Shown here in pieces: positions 17,255-24,958 of a stretch of 64,000 nucleotides of DNA. How positions within the stretch are numbered: position 1 is the stretch's first letter; every line of letters starts with the position of its first letter. Origin of the DNA: Jiangella muralis. Lineage in GTDB: Bacteria; Actinomycetota; Actinomycetes; Jiangellales; Jiangellaceae. The stretch is from the NCBI RefSeq assembly GCF_001270745.1, contig NZ_KQ434756.1, forward strand, positions 62,001-126,000, written 5' to 3'. A program made the translations under genes and the position numbers. Under the pieces are notes generated by a model. The model worked only from the letters and a program-made list of their open reading frames with translations, searched no databases and was not told the origin of the DNA.

Positions 17255-18225
17255 CACGCGGCCCCGGTCTCGCGGCGGAACTGCCGCACGTTGACGATCA
17301 TGATCGGCACGACGGTGAGCATGAGGATCGTCGCGACGGCGCCGGCCAGTCCGTTGTCCTTGGCCGTGAACAGCGCCCGGTACATGACCGTCGACAGCAC
17401 GTCGGTGCCGTAGTTGCCGTTGGTCATCACGTAGACGATGTCGAACGCCTTCAGCGCGGTCACCGTCATCGTCGTCGCCACGACCACCACCGTCGGCACC
17501 AGGAACGGCAGCGTGACGTGCCGGAACGCCGCCCACTCGGACGCGCCGTCCAGCCGGGCCGCCTCCAGCAGCTCCCCCGGCACCGAGCGCAGCGCGGCGT
17601 CGAAGATCACCATCGCGAACCCGGCCTGCGTCCACAGCGTCGCGCCGATCAGCGCGTAGTTGTTCGTCGCGGTGTCGACGATCCACGCGACCGGCTCGCC
17701 GCCCAGCGCCGTCACGACGGCGTTCAGGGTGGCGGTCTGCGCCGCGCCGGGCGGCTGGTAGTCGTACATGAAGCTCCAGATCACCCCGGCCGCGACGGCC
17801 GAGATCGCGATCGGCAGGAACAGCGCGGCCTTGACCAGCGCGCTGTACCGGACCCGCTCGGCCAGGACGGCGATGGCGAGGCCGACCAGTACGGCGAGCG
17901 TCGGCAGCAACACCACCCAGAGCACGGTGTTGCGCAGCGCGATGCGGGTGACCTCGTCGGACAGCGTCTGCGCGTAGTTCGCGAGGCCCGCGAAGCCGCC
18001 GCCGTCGTCGACGAAGCTCCACCCGACGGTGACGACGGCCGGGAACGCCAGCGCCAGCAGCACCATCGCGACCGCCGGCCCGGCGAACAGCCACGGCGCC
18101 AGCCGCCGGTACCCGCCGCGTGGCAGCGCCGCCAGCGCGCGGTCGCCGAGGCGCAGGTAGGCCCAGCCGCCGACGAGGATCACGGCCGTCGCCGCCAGCG
18201 TGAGGACGATGCGATCGGCGATCAT
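17254..18225 (-). CDS. Carbohydrate ABC importer permease (MalF-like)
   Basis: A 323-residue membrane protein with an extra N-terminal helix (residues 5-25), as MalF-type subunits often have, and about six further helices. The EAA loop is VPGELLEAARLDGASEWAAF followed by RHVTLPFL, and ALKAFDIVYVMTNGNYGTDV follows, a conserved MalF stretch. It overlaps both neighbours (ATGA with the binding protein, TGATG with the second permease). Confidence 0.92.
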   Translation of the reverse strand: MIADRIVLTLAATAVILVGGWAYLRLGDRALAALPRGGYRRLAPWLFAGPAVAMVLLALAFPAVVTVGWSFVDDGGGFAGLANYAQTLSDEVTRIALRNTVLWVVLLPTLAVLVGLAIAVLAERVRYSALVKAALFLPIAISAVAAGVIWSFMYDYQPPGAAQTATLNAVVTALGGEPVAWIVDTATNNYALIGATLWTQAGFAMVIFDAALRSVPGELLEAARLDGASEWAAFRHVTLPFLVPTVVVVATTMTVTALKAFDIVYVMTNGNYGTDVLSTVMYRALFTAKDNGLAGAVATILMLTVVPIMIVNVRQFRRETGAA

Positions 18226-19571
18226 CCCCGGGCGTCCTCGATGCCCTGCAGGATCGCGTCCAGGTCGCCCGGGTTCTGGGCGAACGCCAGCCCGGACTGC
18301 CAGAACGCGTCCACCTCCGACTGCGGCATCAGCGAGTTGCCCAGCGGGTACGTCGCCTCGGCCGAGGTCAGCACCTCGTGGGCGCGGCGCAGGAACGGGT
18401 CCTCGTAGGCGTCGGCGGCGACCGTCACGTTCGGCGAGAGCCAGCGGCCGGTCGCGGCGATCAGCGTCCCGGCCTCGGTGGAGGCGAGGTAGCGGGTCAG
18501 CGCGGCGGCCTGCGGCGAGTCGGTGATCTGGCCGAGGATCTCGCCGGAGAAGGAGGAGATGCCCGGATGCTCCGGGCTGAAGTCCGGCGCGGGGAAGAAG
18601 TCCAGGTCCTCGCCCGGCTCCAGGTCGGGGAACGCGTCGGCGATGATGCCGCCCATGAAGGTCGCCTGCTGGAGCAGATAGCAGCCCGGCTCCGGCGCGA
18701 ACATCGGGTTGGCCGCCTGGGAGAAGTCGGTGCTGAGCACGGTCGTCGTCCCGCCGTAGACCATGCCGTCGGCGATCATCTCGCCGTACGTCTCATAGGC
18801 CGCCTTGACCTGCGGCGATGTCCACGGCTCGGTGCCCTCGCGCCAGGCTCGGTGGAACTCCGGACCGGCCTGGCGGAGCAGGATCTCGTCGATGAAGTCG
18901 GCGGCCGGCCAGCCGCTGGCGGCGCCGCTCTCCAGGCCGACGCACCACGGCGCCTCGCCCTCGCTCGCCTTTTCGGCGGCCCAGGCCTGCAGCTCGTCCC
19001 AGCTGGCCGGGTCGGTGGGGCCGTCGTAGCGCTGCGGGTCGTACCAGATCAGCCCGCCCAGGTTGATGGTGTTGTACAGGCCGAACAGCTCACCGCCGGC
19101 GGTCCCGGTCTCGAGCATGCTGGCCGGGTAGTTCGCGGTGAGCACCGCGTCGTCGACCACGGTCCGGAGGTCGACGAGCGCTCCCTGCTCGGCCAGTGCC
19201 GCCATCTCGCCGATGGCCGGTGTGGCGACGACGTCGGGCGGGTTGCCGCCGTCGATGCGGGTCTGCAGGACGGCGGCGAAGTCGCGGGTGCCCTCGTAGC
19301 GCACCTCGATGCCGGTGGCGTCCTCGAACGGCGCGACGACGCTGAGGAACGCGTCGAGCTCCTCGCCGCCCAGCACGCCGAGCATCGTCACGCTGCCGCC
19401 GAGTTCCTCACCGCCGGCGGCCGCGAGCGCGGCCTCCTCGGCGGCGGCGAGCGCGGCGTCGTCGGCCGCCGATTCCTCCGGGCGGGCGGACTCGCTGCTG
19501 CTGCACGCGGCCAGCGCGGTGGCGACGGCACCCGCCGCGACCAGCGCGGCCGCACGGTGACGCAGGTTCAT
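18222..19571 (-). CDS. Carbohydrate ABC importer binding lipoprotein
   Basis: A 449-residue extracellular solute-binding protein (family 1). The signal is MNLRHRAAAL then a hydrophobic run and lipobox ALAAC (Cys near residue 23). An Ala/Glu-rich low-complexity linker (about residues 30-55) tethers the lobes. The mature part has GGSVTMLGVLGGEE, VRYEGTRDFAAVLQTRI and, late, SFSGEILGQITDSPQAAAL. The first gene of the minus-strand operon, it has a GAGGAG ribosome site and a promoter with -35 TCGACA and -10 TACGGT. The sequence pattern recalls alpha-glucoside-binding proteins, consistent with the GH13 domain downstream. Confidence 0.9.
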   Translation of the reverse strand: MNLRHRAAALVAAGAVATALAACSSSESARPEESAADDAALAAAEEAALAAAGGEELGGSVTMLGVLGGEELDAFLSVVAPFEDATGIEVRYEGTRDFAAVLQTRIDGGNPPDVVATPAIGEMAALAEQGALVDLRTVVDDAVLTANYPASMLETGTAGGELFGLYNTINLGGLIWYDPQRYDGPTDPASWDELQAWAAEKASEGEAPWCVGLESGAASGWPAADFIDEILLRQAGPEFHRAWREGTEPWTSPQVKAAYETYGEMIADGMVYGGTTTVLSTDFSQAANPMFAPEPGCYLLQQATFMGGIIADAFPDLEPGEDLDFFPAPDFSPEHPGISSFSGEILGQITDSPQAAALTRYLASTEAGTLIAATGRWLSPNVTVAADAYEDPFLRRAHEVLTSAEATYPLGNSLMPQSEVDAFWQSGLAFAQNPGDLDAILQGIEDARG

Positions 19572-19620
19572 GGTCGGCTCCTCGGTTCGTCGGGATGACC
19601 GGTGGATTTCGTAGAGCGGG

Positions 19621-19673
19621 ACCGTAGCAGGGTCGACGGCCGATTGTCGACAGTCGCTCATATGCACTAGGAT
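19621..19673. promoter_or_regulatory. Divergent promoters sharing one operator
   Basis: Leftward (sugar-importer operon): -35 TCGACA at 19650-19645, 18-bp spacer, -10 TACGGT at 19626-19621. Rightward (GntR gene): -35 TTGTCG at 19644-19649, 18-bp spacer, -10 TAGGAT at 19668-19673. The two -35 boxes coincide inside a 16-bp imperfect palindrome, 19641-19656 (CGATTGTCGACAGTCG, 14 of 16 positions symmetric). A dimer bound there would block both directions; the GntR protein encoded next door is the obvious candidate. Confidence 0.65.
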
Positions 19674-19680
19674 CATCGCC

Positions 19681-19713
19681 ATGCACGCCATCGATGGTCG
19701 GAGGGCCTTATGA
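19681..19713 (+). CDS. Possible 10-residue leader peptide before the GntR gene
   Basis: ATG at 19681 lies 7 nt after the -10 TAGGAT, the spacing of a leaderless start. The frame reads MHAIDGRRAL and ends with TGA at 19711-19713, which overlaps the ATG (19710) of the GntR gene. Translation of this peptide could couple to or modulate the GntR start, which also has a GGAGGG site only 4 nt away. It may be chance. Confidence 0.3.
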   Translation: MHAIDGRRAL

Positions 19714-20381
19714 GTGGGCTGGGCTTGCGACGGGTCCCGAGCCTGTCGCGGCGCGAGCACGTCGCCGAGATCCTGCGCGAGGCGATCACCAGCGGCCGGC
19801 TCAAGCCCGGCGACCGGCTGGTCGAGCTCGACCTCGCCGCCGAACTGGGCACCAGCAGGGCGCCCGTCCGCGAGGCACTGCGCCAGCTCGAGCAGGAAGG
19901 GCTGATCGCGTCCTACCCGTACCGCGGCAGCGAAGTGCTCGGCGTCTCGCAGGACGAGGTCGAGCAGGTGCTGGTGCCGATCCGCATCACGCTGGAACGG
20001 TTCGCGTTCGGCAAGGCGCTGGAGAAGCTGACCGACGCCGACCTCGACGCCTTGCAGGGACTGGTCGACGACATGCTGGTGGCGGCCGGGGCCGGCGAGG
20101 CGGAGCGGCTGGCCGACCTCGACATCCGGTTCCACGAGCTGGTCATCACCCGGTCCGAGCAACGCCACTGCCTGCAGATGTGGAAGACCATCCAGCCGCG
20201 GGTGCGCGCGTACTTCCGCCGCGACGCGCCGGCGCACGCCGACCCCGCCGACGTCGCCCGGCAGCACCAGGAGCTGCTCGACGTCCTGCGCGCCGGCGAC
20301 CTCGACGTCGTGCTGGACGCCGTCGAGCGGCACATCCACATCCACCTGACGCCTCCCGGGGCGGGCGACGATGTGGGCTGA
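19710..20381 (+). CDS. GntR-family (FCD-type) regulator of the carbohydrate locus
   Basis: A 223-residue regulator with winged helix at residues about 12-75 (RLKPGDRLVELDLAAELG then TSRAPVREALRQLEQEGLI) and an FCD domain with metal-binding pattern: Asp and His in LDIRFHELVI, a late HQELLDVL and RHIHIHL. The extra histidines suggest a metal-dependent carboxylate or sugar-acid ligand. It heads the plus-strand arm and stands divergent to the sugar importer, over a shared operator. The end overlaps the SDR gene by 11 bases. Confidence 0.9.
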   Translation: MSGLGLRRVPSLSRREHVAEILREAITSGRLKPGDRLVELDLAAELGTSRAPVREALRQLEQEGLIASYPYRGSEVLGVSQDEVEQVLVPIRITLERFAFGKALEKLTDADLDALQGLVDDMLVAAGAGEAERLADLDIRFHELVITRSEQRHCLQMWKTIQPRVRAYFRRDAPAHADPADVARQHQELLDVLRAGDLDVVLDAVERHIHIHLTPPGAGDDVG

Positions 20382-21144
20382 GACGGTCGCCGTCACCGGG
20401 GCCGGGTCCGGCATCGGGCGGGCGGTGCTGCTGGCCGCGGCCGCGCGGGGTGCGCGGGTGGCGGCGCTGGACGTCGACGGCGCTGCCGCGTCGTCGGTGG
20501 TCGCGGCGGCGCTGTCGGCCGGGGCGGCGGGGGCGGTGGCCGTGGAGTGCGACGTGTCGTCGGAGTCGTCCGTGGCCGCGGCGTTCTCCGTGGTGGCGGA
20601 CGCGGTCGGCGACCCGGGCGCGGTCTTCGCCAACGCGGGCATCGAGACCAACGCGCCACTGCACTCGTTCGACGCGTCGTCGTGGGAGCGCGTCGTCGCC
20701 GTCAACCTGGTCGGCGTGTTCCTGACCTGCCGCGAGGCGCTGCGCCGGCTGGTCGAGGCCGGCCGCGGCGGCTCGGTCGTCTGCACGTCGTCGCCGGCCG
20801 CGTTCGTCGGACACTCCGGCGGCGGCAACAGCGCCTACGCCGCGTCGAAGGGCGGCGTGTCGGCGTTCGTCCGGTCGGCGGCGCTGGACTACGCGCCGCA
20901 CGGCATCCGCGTCAACGCCGTCGTGCCCGGAGCGACCGACACCGCGATGCTGACGACCGGCGGGGCGGACCTCGACCGCATCCGCGCGGCGGCCGCGACC
21001 CAGGTGCCGCTCGGGCGGCTGGGCCGGCCGGACGAGGTGGCCGCGGCGGTGCTGTGGCTGCTGTCCGGCGAGTCGTCGTACGTGACCGGGTCGCACCTGG
21101 TCTGCGACGGCGGCCTGATGGCGAAGAGCGCCAACGACTTCTGA
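20371..21144 (+). CDS. Short-chain dehydrogenase/reductase
   Basis: A 257-residue classical SDR: TGAGSGIG at residues 9-16, NAG at 88-90, active-site Ser near 140, Tyr156 and Lys160 in YAASK, and the C-terminal YVTGSHLVCDGGLMAK ending. ALDVDG after the second strand (Asp34) favours NAD(H) over NADP(H). Together with the GntR, ASRT and dehydrogenase genes it probably oxidises a sugar or polyol derived from the imported glycoside. It starts inside the end of the GntR gene. Confidence 0.9.
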   Translation: MWAETVAVTGAGSGIGRAVLLAAAARGARVAALDVDGAAASSVVAAALSAGAAGAVAVECDVSSESSVAAAFSVVADAVGDPGAVFANAGIETNAPLHSFDASSWERVVAVNLVGVFLTCREALRRLVEAGRGGSVVCTSSPAAFVGHSGGGNSAYAASKGGVSAFVRSAALDYAPHGIRVNAVVPGATDTAMLTTGGADLDRIRAAAATQVPLGRLGRPDEVAAAVLWLLSGESSYVTGSHLVCDGGLMAKSANDF

Positions 21145-21154
21145 GGAGGACTCC

Positions 21155-21520
21155 GTGGTGTCGTCGATCGGTTCGACGGTGTGGGTGGTCGCCGACGGGT
21201 ACATCCCGCCGGGCAGCAGCGGCGACGACCCCGCGCTGGCCAGTCACGAGAGTGTCTGCATCCTCAACACCGGCCCGGCCGACGCGACCGTCGAGCTGTG
21301 GGTGTACTTCGCCGATCGCGAGCCGGTCGGGCCGCACGTCCTGCCCGTCCCGGCTCGGCGGGCGTTCCACCAGCAGCTCGGCCCGCTCGGCGTGCCGGCC
21401 GGCGTCGACTACAGCGTCGTGCTGGAGAGCGACGTGCCGGTCGTGGTGCAGCACACCCGGCTGGACTCGCGGCAGGCGGCGAACGCGCTGATGTCGACCA
21501 TCGCGTACCCGGCGCGATGA
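21155..21520 (+). CDS. ASRT-family (sensory rhodopsin transducer-like) small protein
   Basis: A 121-residue protein with the ASRT pattern: WVVADGYIPPGSSG, SHESVCILNTG, VYFADREPVGP, then VLESDVPVVVQHTRLDS. The family takes its name from the Anabaena sensory rhodopsin transducer but is widespread in bacteria without rhodopsin and has been proposed, from memory of the literature, to be a small-molecule-binding beta-sandwich. No rhodopsin gene is present here; the neighbours are sugar-metabolism genes, which favours a ligand-sensing or metabolic role. GTG at 21155 or 21158 may be the start; the GGAGGA site at 21145-21150 spaces better for 21158. It overlaps the next gene (ATGA). Confidence 0.85.
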   Translation: MVSSIGSTVWVVADGYIPPGSSGDDPALASHESVCILNTGPADATVELWVYFADREPVGPHVLPVPARRAFHQQLGPLGVPAGVDYSVVLESDVPVVVQHTRLDSRQAANALMSTIAYPAR

Positions 21521-22317
21521 GCACGACGCGACGGAGTGTGCTGACCGGGCCGCGGACGTCCGCGCTGCACGAGGTCGAGCTGGCCGAGCCGGGGTACGGC
21601 GAGGTGCTGCTGCGGATGCTGGTCAGCGGCGTGTGCGCCAGCGAGGTGGCGGAGTGGACGGCGGGGCCGGTCGCCGACGTCCGCGACCTCGTCGTCGTGC
21701 CGCCCGGCGTGGAGCCCGGCGAGGCGCTCGGCGAGCCGCTCGGCTGCGTCGTCGAGGCGCTGCGCCGGACCCGGCTGGACACCGGCGACCGGGTCGCCGT
21801 CGTCGGGACCGGGTTCATGGGGCTGGTGCTGCTGCAGCTGCTGCGGCACGCGGGAACGCGTCAGGTGGTGGCGATCGACCCGCGGCCGGACGCGCGCGAG
21901 CAGGCCCTGATCCACGGCGCCGACGCGGCGCTGGCGCCAGGCGAGGCCTCCGGCCCGCCCTCCGACGACGCCTTCGACGTGGTAGTCGAGGGGTCCGGCA
22001 CGGCGGCGGGCCTGGACCTCGCGACGCGGCTGGTGCGCCCGCACGGCGTGCTGTCGATCATGGGCTACCACCAGGGCCCCCGCACCGTCGACCTGCACGC
22101 GTGGAACTGGAAGGCCATCGACGTCGTCAACGCCCACGTCCGCGACCGCGCCCGCCTGCGTGACAGCGTCCGGCGCGGCATCGACCTCGTGGCGTCCGGC
22201 CGCATCGACGTCGGCGCGCTGGTCACGCACCGGTTCGGGCTGGCCGAGGTGGACGCCGCCTTCGCCGCCCTCGTCGGCAAGGAGCCCGGCTTCGTCAAGG
22301 CCGCCATCACCTGGTGA
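21517..22317 (+). CDS. Shortened zinc-type medium-chain dehydrogenase
   Basis: A 267-residue MDR-family protein, about 70 residues shorter than usual. It keeps the first zinc-site segment (VSGVCASEVAEW), then runs directly into VVVPPGVEPGEALGEPLGCVV and a full NAD-binding domain (VAVVGTGFMGLVLLQLL, VAIDPRPDARE). The part between, which normally holds the GHE zinc ligand and the structural four-cysteine loop, is missing. The C-terminal lobe is intact. It may therefore be inactive as a zinc dehydrogenase or have a changed role. It is the last gene of the plus-strand arm. Confidence 0.8.
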   Translation: MSTTRRSVLTGPRTSALHEVELAEPGYGEVLLRMLVSGVCASEVAEWTAGPVADVRDLVVVPPGVEPGEALGEPLGCVVEALRRTRLDTGDRVAVVGTGFMGLVLLQLLRHAGTRQVVAIDPRPDAREQALIHGADAALAPGEASGPPSDDAFDVVVEGSGTAAGLDLATRLVRPHGVLSIMGYHQGPRTVDLHAWNWKAIDVVNAHVRDRARLRDSVRRGIDLVASGRIDVGALVTHRFGLAEVDAAFAALVGKEPGFVKAAITW

Positions 22318-22345
22318 CCACGCGGGCCGGGACTTCCTTTCGGGC

Positions 22346-22391
22346 GTGGTGACACCACGGCCAACTGTTGGCGCTGGTGTCAACACACCAC
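22346..22391. repeat. Nested palindromic intergenic repeat, copy A
   Basis: In the convergent gap between the dehydrogenase and LysR genes lies an outer inverted repeat GTGGTGAC (22346-22353)/GTCAACAC (22379-22386) around a perfect 13-bp palindrome GCCAACTGTTGGC (22360-22372). A related element is at 46469-46514 (32 of 46 positions identical, the differences mostly in spacers). The layout suits a bidirectional terminator or a dispersed palindromic element. Confidence 0.55.
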
Positions 22392-22397
22392 GAGCAC

Positions 22398-23276
22398 TCA
22401 CCCCCCGGCGGCGGGCGGGGGCGCTGGGCGGGCGGGGAACGGCTGGCCGAGGATCGCCGACGTGAGGGCCTCGACGGGCTCGACCGGCGAGCGCGGGTTC
22501 GACAGCAGCGTGAAGTCGATGTCGCCCAGCTCGGGCAGCCCCACCGACGCCGGCAACGCCTGCAGGTCGGCCGGGACGAGGCTGCTCGGAAACACCGCGA
22601 CGCCGATGCCGGCGCGGGCCGCGGCCAGGACGCCGTTCACCTCCAGTGTCTTGCAGGTGATCTTCCAGCTGCGCCCCGACTCCGCGAGCACCCGCAGCGC
22701 CGTCACCCGGCTGACCGAGGGCGCGGTGTAGGTGATCAGCGGGATCGGCTCGTCCGGGCGGACCTGGGTGCCGGGCAGCCCGATCCAGACCAGCCGGTCG
22801 CGGCGGACCACCCGGCCGACGGTCTCGTCGGGGAACTCCTTGATGAAGACGAGGTCGAGCTGGTTGGCCTCCAGCCGGCGCATCAGGGTGCGCGTCTGGG
22901 TGACCGTCAGCTCCAGGTTGATCCGCGGGTGCAGCTGCCGGAACGCCCGCAGGACGGCGGGCAGCTGGGCCAGCGCGAGGTCGTCGGCCGCGCCGAAGCG
23001 GAGCCGGCCGCGCATCGCCGTCCCGGTGAAGTAGCTGGCCGCCTCGTCGTGGGCGGCGAGGATCGAGCGGGCGAAGCCGGCCATCGCCTCGCCGTTGTCG
23101 GTGAGCGTGACGACCCGGGTGTCGCGCAGCAGCAGCTGCCGCCCGGCCGCCTCCTCCAGCCGCCGCACGTGCTGGCTGACGCTCGGCTGGCTGATGCCCA
23201 GCTGCTGCGCCGCCTGAGTGAAGTTCAGCGTCGACGCCACGGCCAGGAATGTCCGCAGATGTACCGGGTCGAACAT
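22398..23276 (-). CDS. LysR-family transcriptional regulator
   Basis: A 292-residue LysR protein with the N-terminal helix-turn-helix (LNFTQAAQQLGISQPSVSQHVRRLEEAAG) and a periplasmic-binding-like effector domain. It is divergent from an MFS exporter gene across 153 bp and most likely controls it. A TCAT-N11-ATGA box lies in that gap. The C-terminus is a Pro/Ala-rich tail. The ligand is unknown. Confidence 0.9.
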   Translation of the reverse strand: MFDPVHLRTFLAVASTLNFTQAAQQLGISQPSVSQHVRRLEEAAGRQLLLRDTRVVTLTDNGEAMAGFARSILAAHDEAASYFTGTAMRGRLRFGAADDLALAQLPAVLRAFRQLHPRINLELTVTQTRTLMRRLEANQLDLVFIKEFPDETVGRVVRRDRLVWIGLPGTQVRPDEPIPLITYTAPSVSRVTALRVLAESGRSWKITCKTLEVNGVLAAARAGIGVAVFPSSLVPADLQALPASVGLPELGDIDFTLLSNPRSPVEPVEALTSAILGQPFPARPAPPPAAGG

Positions 23277-23290
23277 GGGCTACCTCGCAG

Positions 23291-23317
23291 TCATTGAGAT
23301 TGCTGATGACATTTATA
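23291..23317. promoter_or_regulatory. LysR-type box and -10 of the LysR gene
   Basis: TCAT-N11-ATGA at 23291-23309 fits the T-N11-A LysR recognition pattern. On the minus strand a TATAAA box (23317-23312) lies 35 nt before the LysR start. The plus-strand exporter has a weaker -10 candidate TAACGT at 23353-23358. Confidence 0.45.
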
Positions 23318-23429
23318 GCCCTTATTCGTTCGAAGAATCAGAGTTCAGCACCTAACGTTGAACACGGTCCTGCCACTGTGGCGGGACCGCCGCACGTCCA
23401 CCATCCGCACCATCACAAGGAACATCACC

Positions 23430-24938
23430 GTGAGACCGGCGCCCGCCGTCCTGCACCCGTCCTCACCAGCCCACTCAGATACCCGGCCGCACTGGCGCGA
23501 CACCTTCGCGTCGCTGCGAGTCCGCAACTACCGCCTCTACGTCATCTCCCAGGTCCTGACCAACACGTGCGGCTGGATGCAGCGTGTCGCGCAGGACTGG
23601 CTCATGCTCAGCCTGACCGGCAACGTCACGTGGGTCGGGCTCACCGTCACCCTGCAGCTCGCCCCGATGCTGGTGTTCGGGCTGTTCGGCGGCGTCGTCG
23701 CCGACCGGTTCGACAAGCGCAAGCTGCTGATGATCACGCAGTCGCTGTTCGCGCTGTCGGCACTCGTGCTCGGCACGCTGACGCTGACCGGCGCGATCGA
23801 GCCGTGGCACATCCTGGCCAGCGCGGCCTTCCTCGGCGTGGCCACGGTCGTCGACAACCCGGCCCGGCAGGCGTTCGTCCCGGAGGTCGCGGGGCACCAG
23901 CACCTGCGCAACGCCATCAGCATCAACTCGACGGTGTTCCAGCTCGGCGCGCTGGTCGGCCCGGCACTGGCCGCGCTCGGCATCGCGCTGGTCGGCCAGG
24001 GCTGGTCGTTCGTCGTCAACGCGATGGCCGGCATCACCGCCGTCGCGCTGCTGGTCGCGATGCGCGCGTCGGAGCTGTCCGCGGCGCCCGCCATCGCCCG
24101 CAGCCGCGGGCAACTGCGCGAAGGGCTGCGCTACGTCGGCGACAAGCCGGTGATCCTATGGTCGGTCGTCATGGTCGGCTTCGTCGCGATCACCGGCATC
24201 AACCTCGCCACCGTCCTCGCCGCCTACGCCGACGACGTGTTCGACATCGGCTCGGCCGGCTACGGCCTGCTCAACTCGTGCCTCGCAGCCGGCGCGGTGG
24301 CGGGTGCGCTCGCCTCGACCCGGCGACGGAGCCTGCGGCTGCGCACCCTCGTCTACACCGCCGGCGTGCTCGGCCTGCTGCAGATGCTGGCCGGGACCAT
24401 CGCCTGGCTGCCGCTGTTCTGCGTCGTGCTGGTCGGCGTCGGCGCGGCGTCGCTGCTGTACCTGACCGGCGGCAACACGATGGTCCAGACGGCGGTCGCG
24501 GGGACGATGCGCGGCCGGGTCATGGCGCTCTACATCCTCGTGCTGTTCGGCGCGCAGGCCGGGTCCGGCGCGCTGATCGGCTGGATCGCGCACGAGTACG
24601 GCGCGCACGTCGCCATGATCGCGTGCGGCGCCGGGCCGCTGCTGGGCGCGCTCGTCGTCGGCGCGGTGCTGGCCCGGAAGAGCCGGCTGACCACGCGGCT
24701 CATCCTGCGCGACCGGCCGGGGCGTGGCCTGCTGTACGTCGTCCCGCGCGACGCGGTGCCGCCGGCGGCGGTGTCGCTGACGCCGGGCCTGCTCAGCCGG
24801 GGCCTGCGCGGCCGGTCCCGGCCGACGCACCCGGCCGAGCGACGGCGACGGCGGCAGCCCGGCGCGGTGCCGGGCCGGGCGGCGCGCCCGCATCCGCACA
24901 CCGGCCGCTCGTCGACCCGGCCCGGCCGGCCGCGCTGA
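23430..24938 (+). CDS. MFS transporter (EntS/MFS_3-like exporter)
   Basis: A 502-residue membrane protein with about 10-12 helices. FASLRVRNYRLYVISQVLTNTCGWMQRVAQDWLML and the GGVVADRFDKRKLL loop are typical of the MFS_3 (enterobactin-exporter-like) group. The last ~70 residues are a basic Pro/Arg-rich cytoplasmic tail. GTG at 23430 is chosen because of an AAGGA site 9 nt upstream; an in-frame TTG at 23358 would add 24 residues without homologous character. It is divergent from the LysR regulator. The substrate is unknown. Confidence 0.85.
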   Translation: MRPAPAVLHPSSPAHSDTRPHWRDTFASLRVRNYRLYVISQVLTNTCGWMQRVAQDWLMLSLTGNVTWVGLTVTLQLAPMLVFGLFGGVVADRFDKRKLLMITQSLFALSALVLGTLTLTGAIEPWHILASAAFLGVATVVDNPARQAFVPEVAGHQHLRNAISINSTVFQLGALVGPALAALGIALVGQGWSFVVNAMAGITAVALLVAMRASELSAAPAIARSRGQLREGLRYVGDKPVILWSVVMVGFVAITGINLATVLAAYADDVFDIGSAGYGLLNSCLAAGAVAGALASTRRRSLRLRTLVYTAGVLGLLQMLAGTIAWLPLFCVVLVGVGAASLLYLTGGNTMVQTAVAGTMRGRVMALYILVLFGAQAGSGALIGWIAHEYGAHVAMIACGAGPLLGALVVGAVLARKSRLTTRLILRDRPGRGLLYVVPRDAVPPAAVSLTPGLLSRGLRGRSRPTHPAERRRRRQPGAVPGRAARPHPHTGRSSTRPGRPR

Positions 24939-24958
24939 CACGATGACGACAGGGCCGG

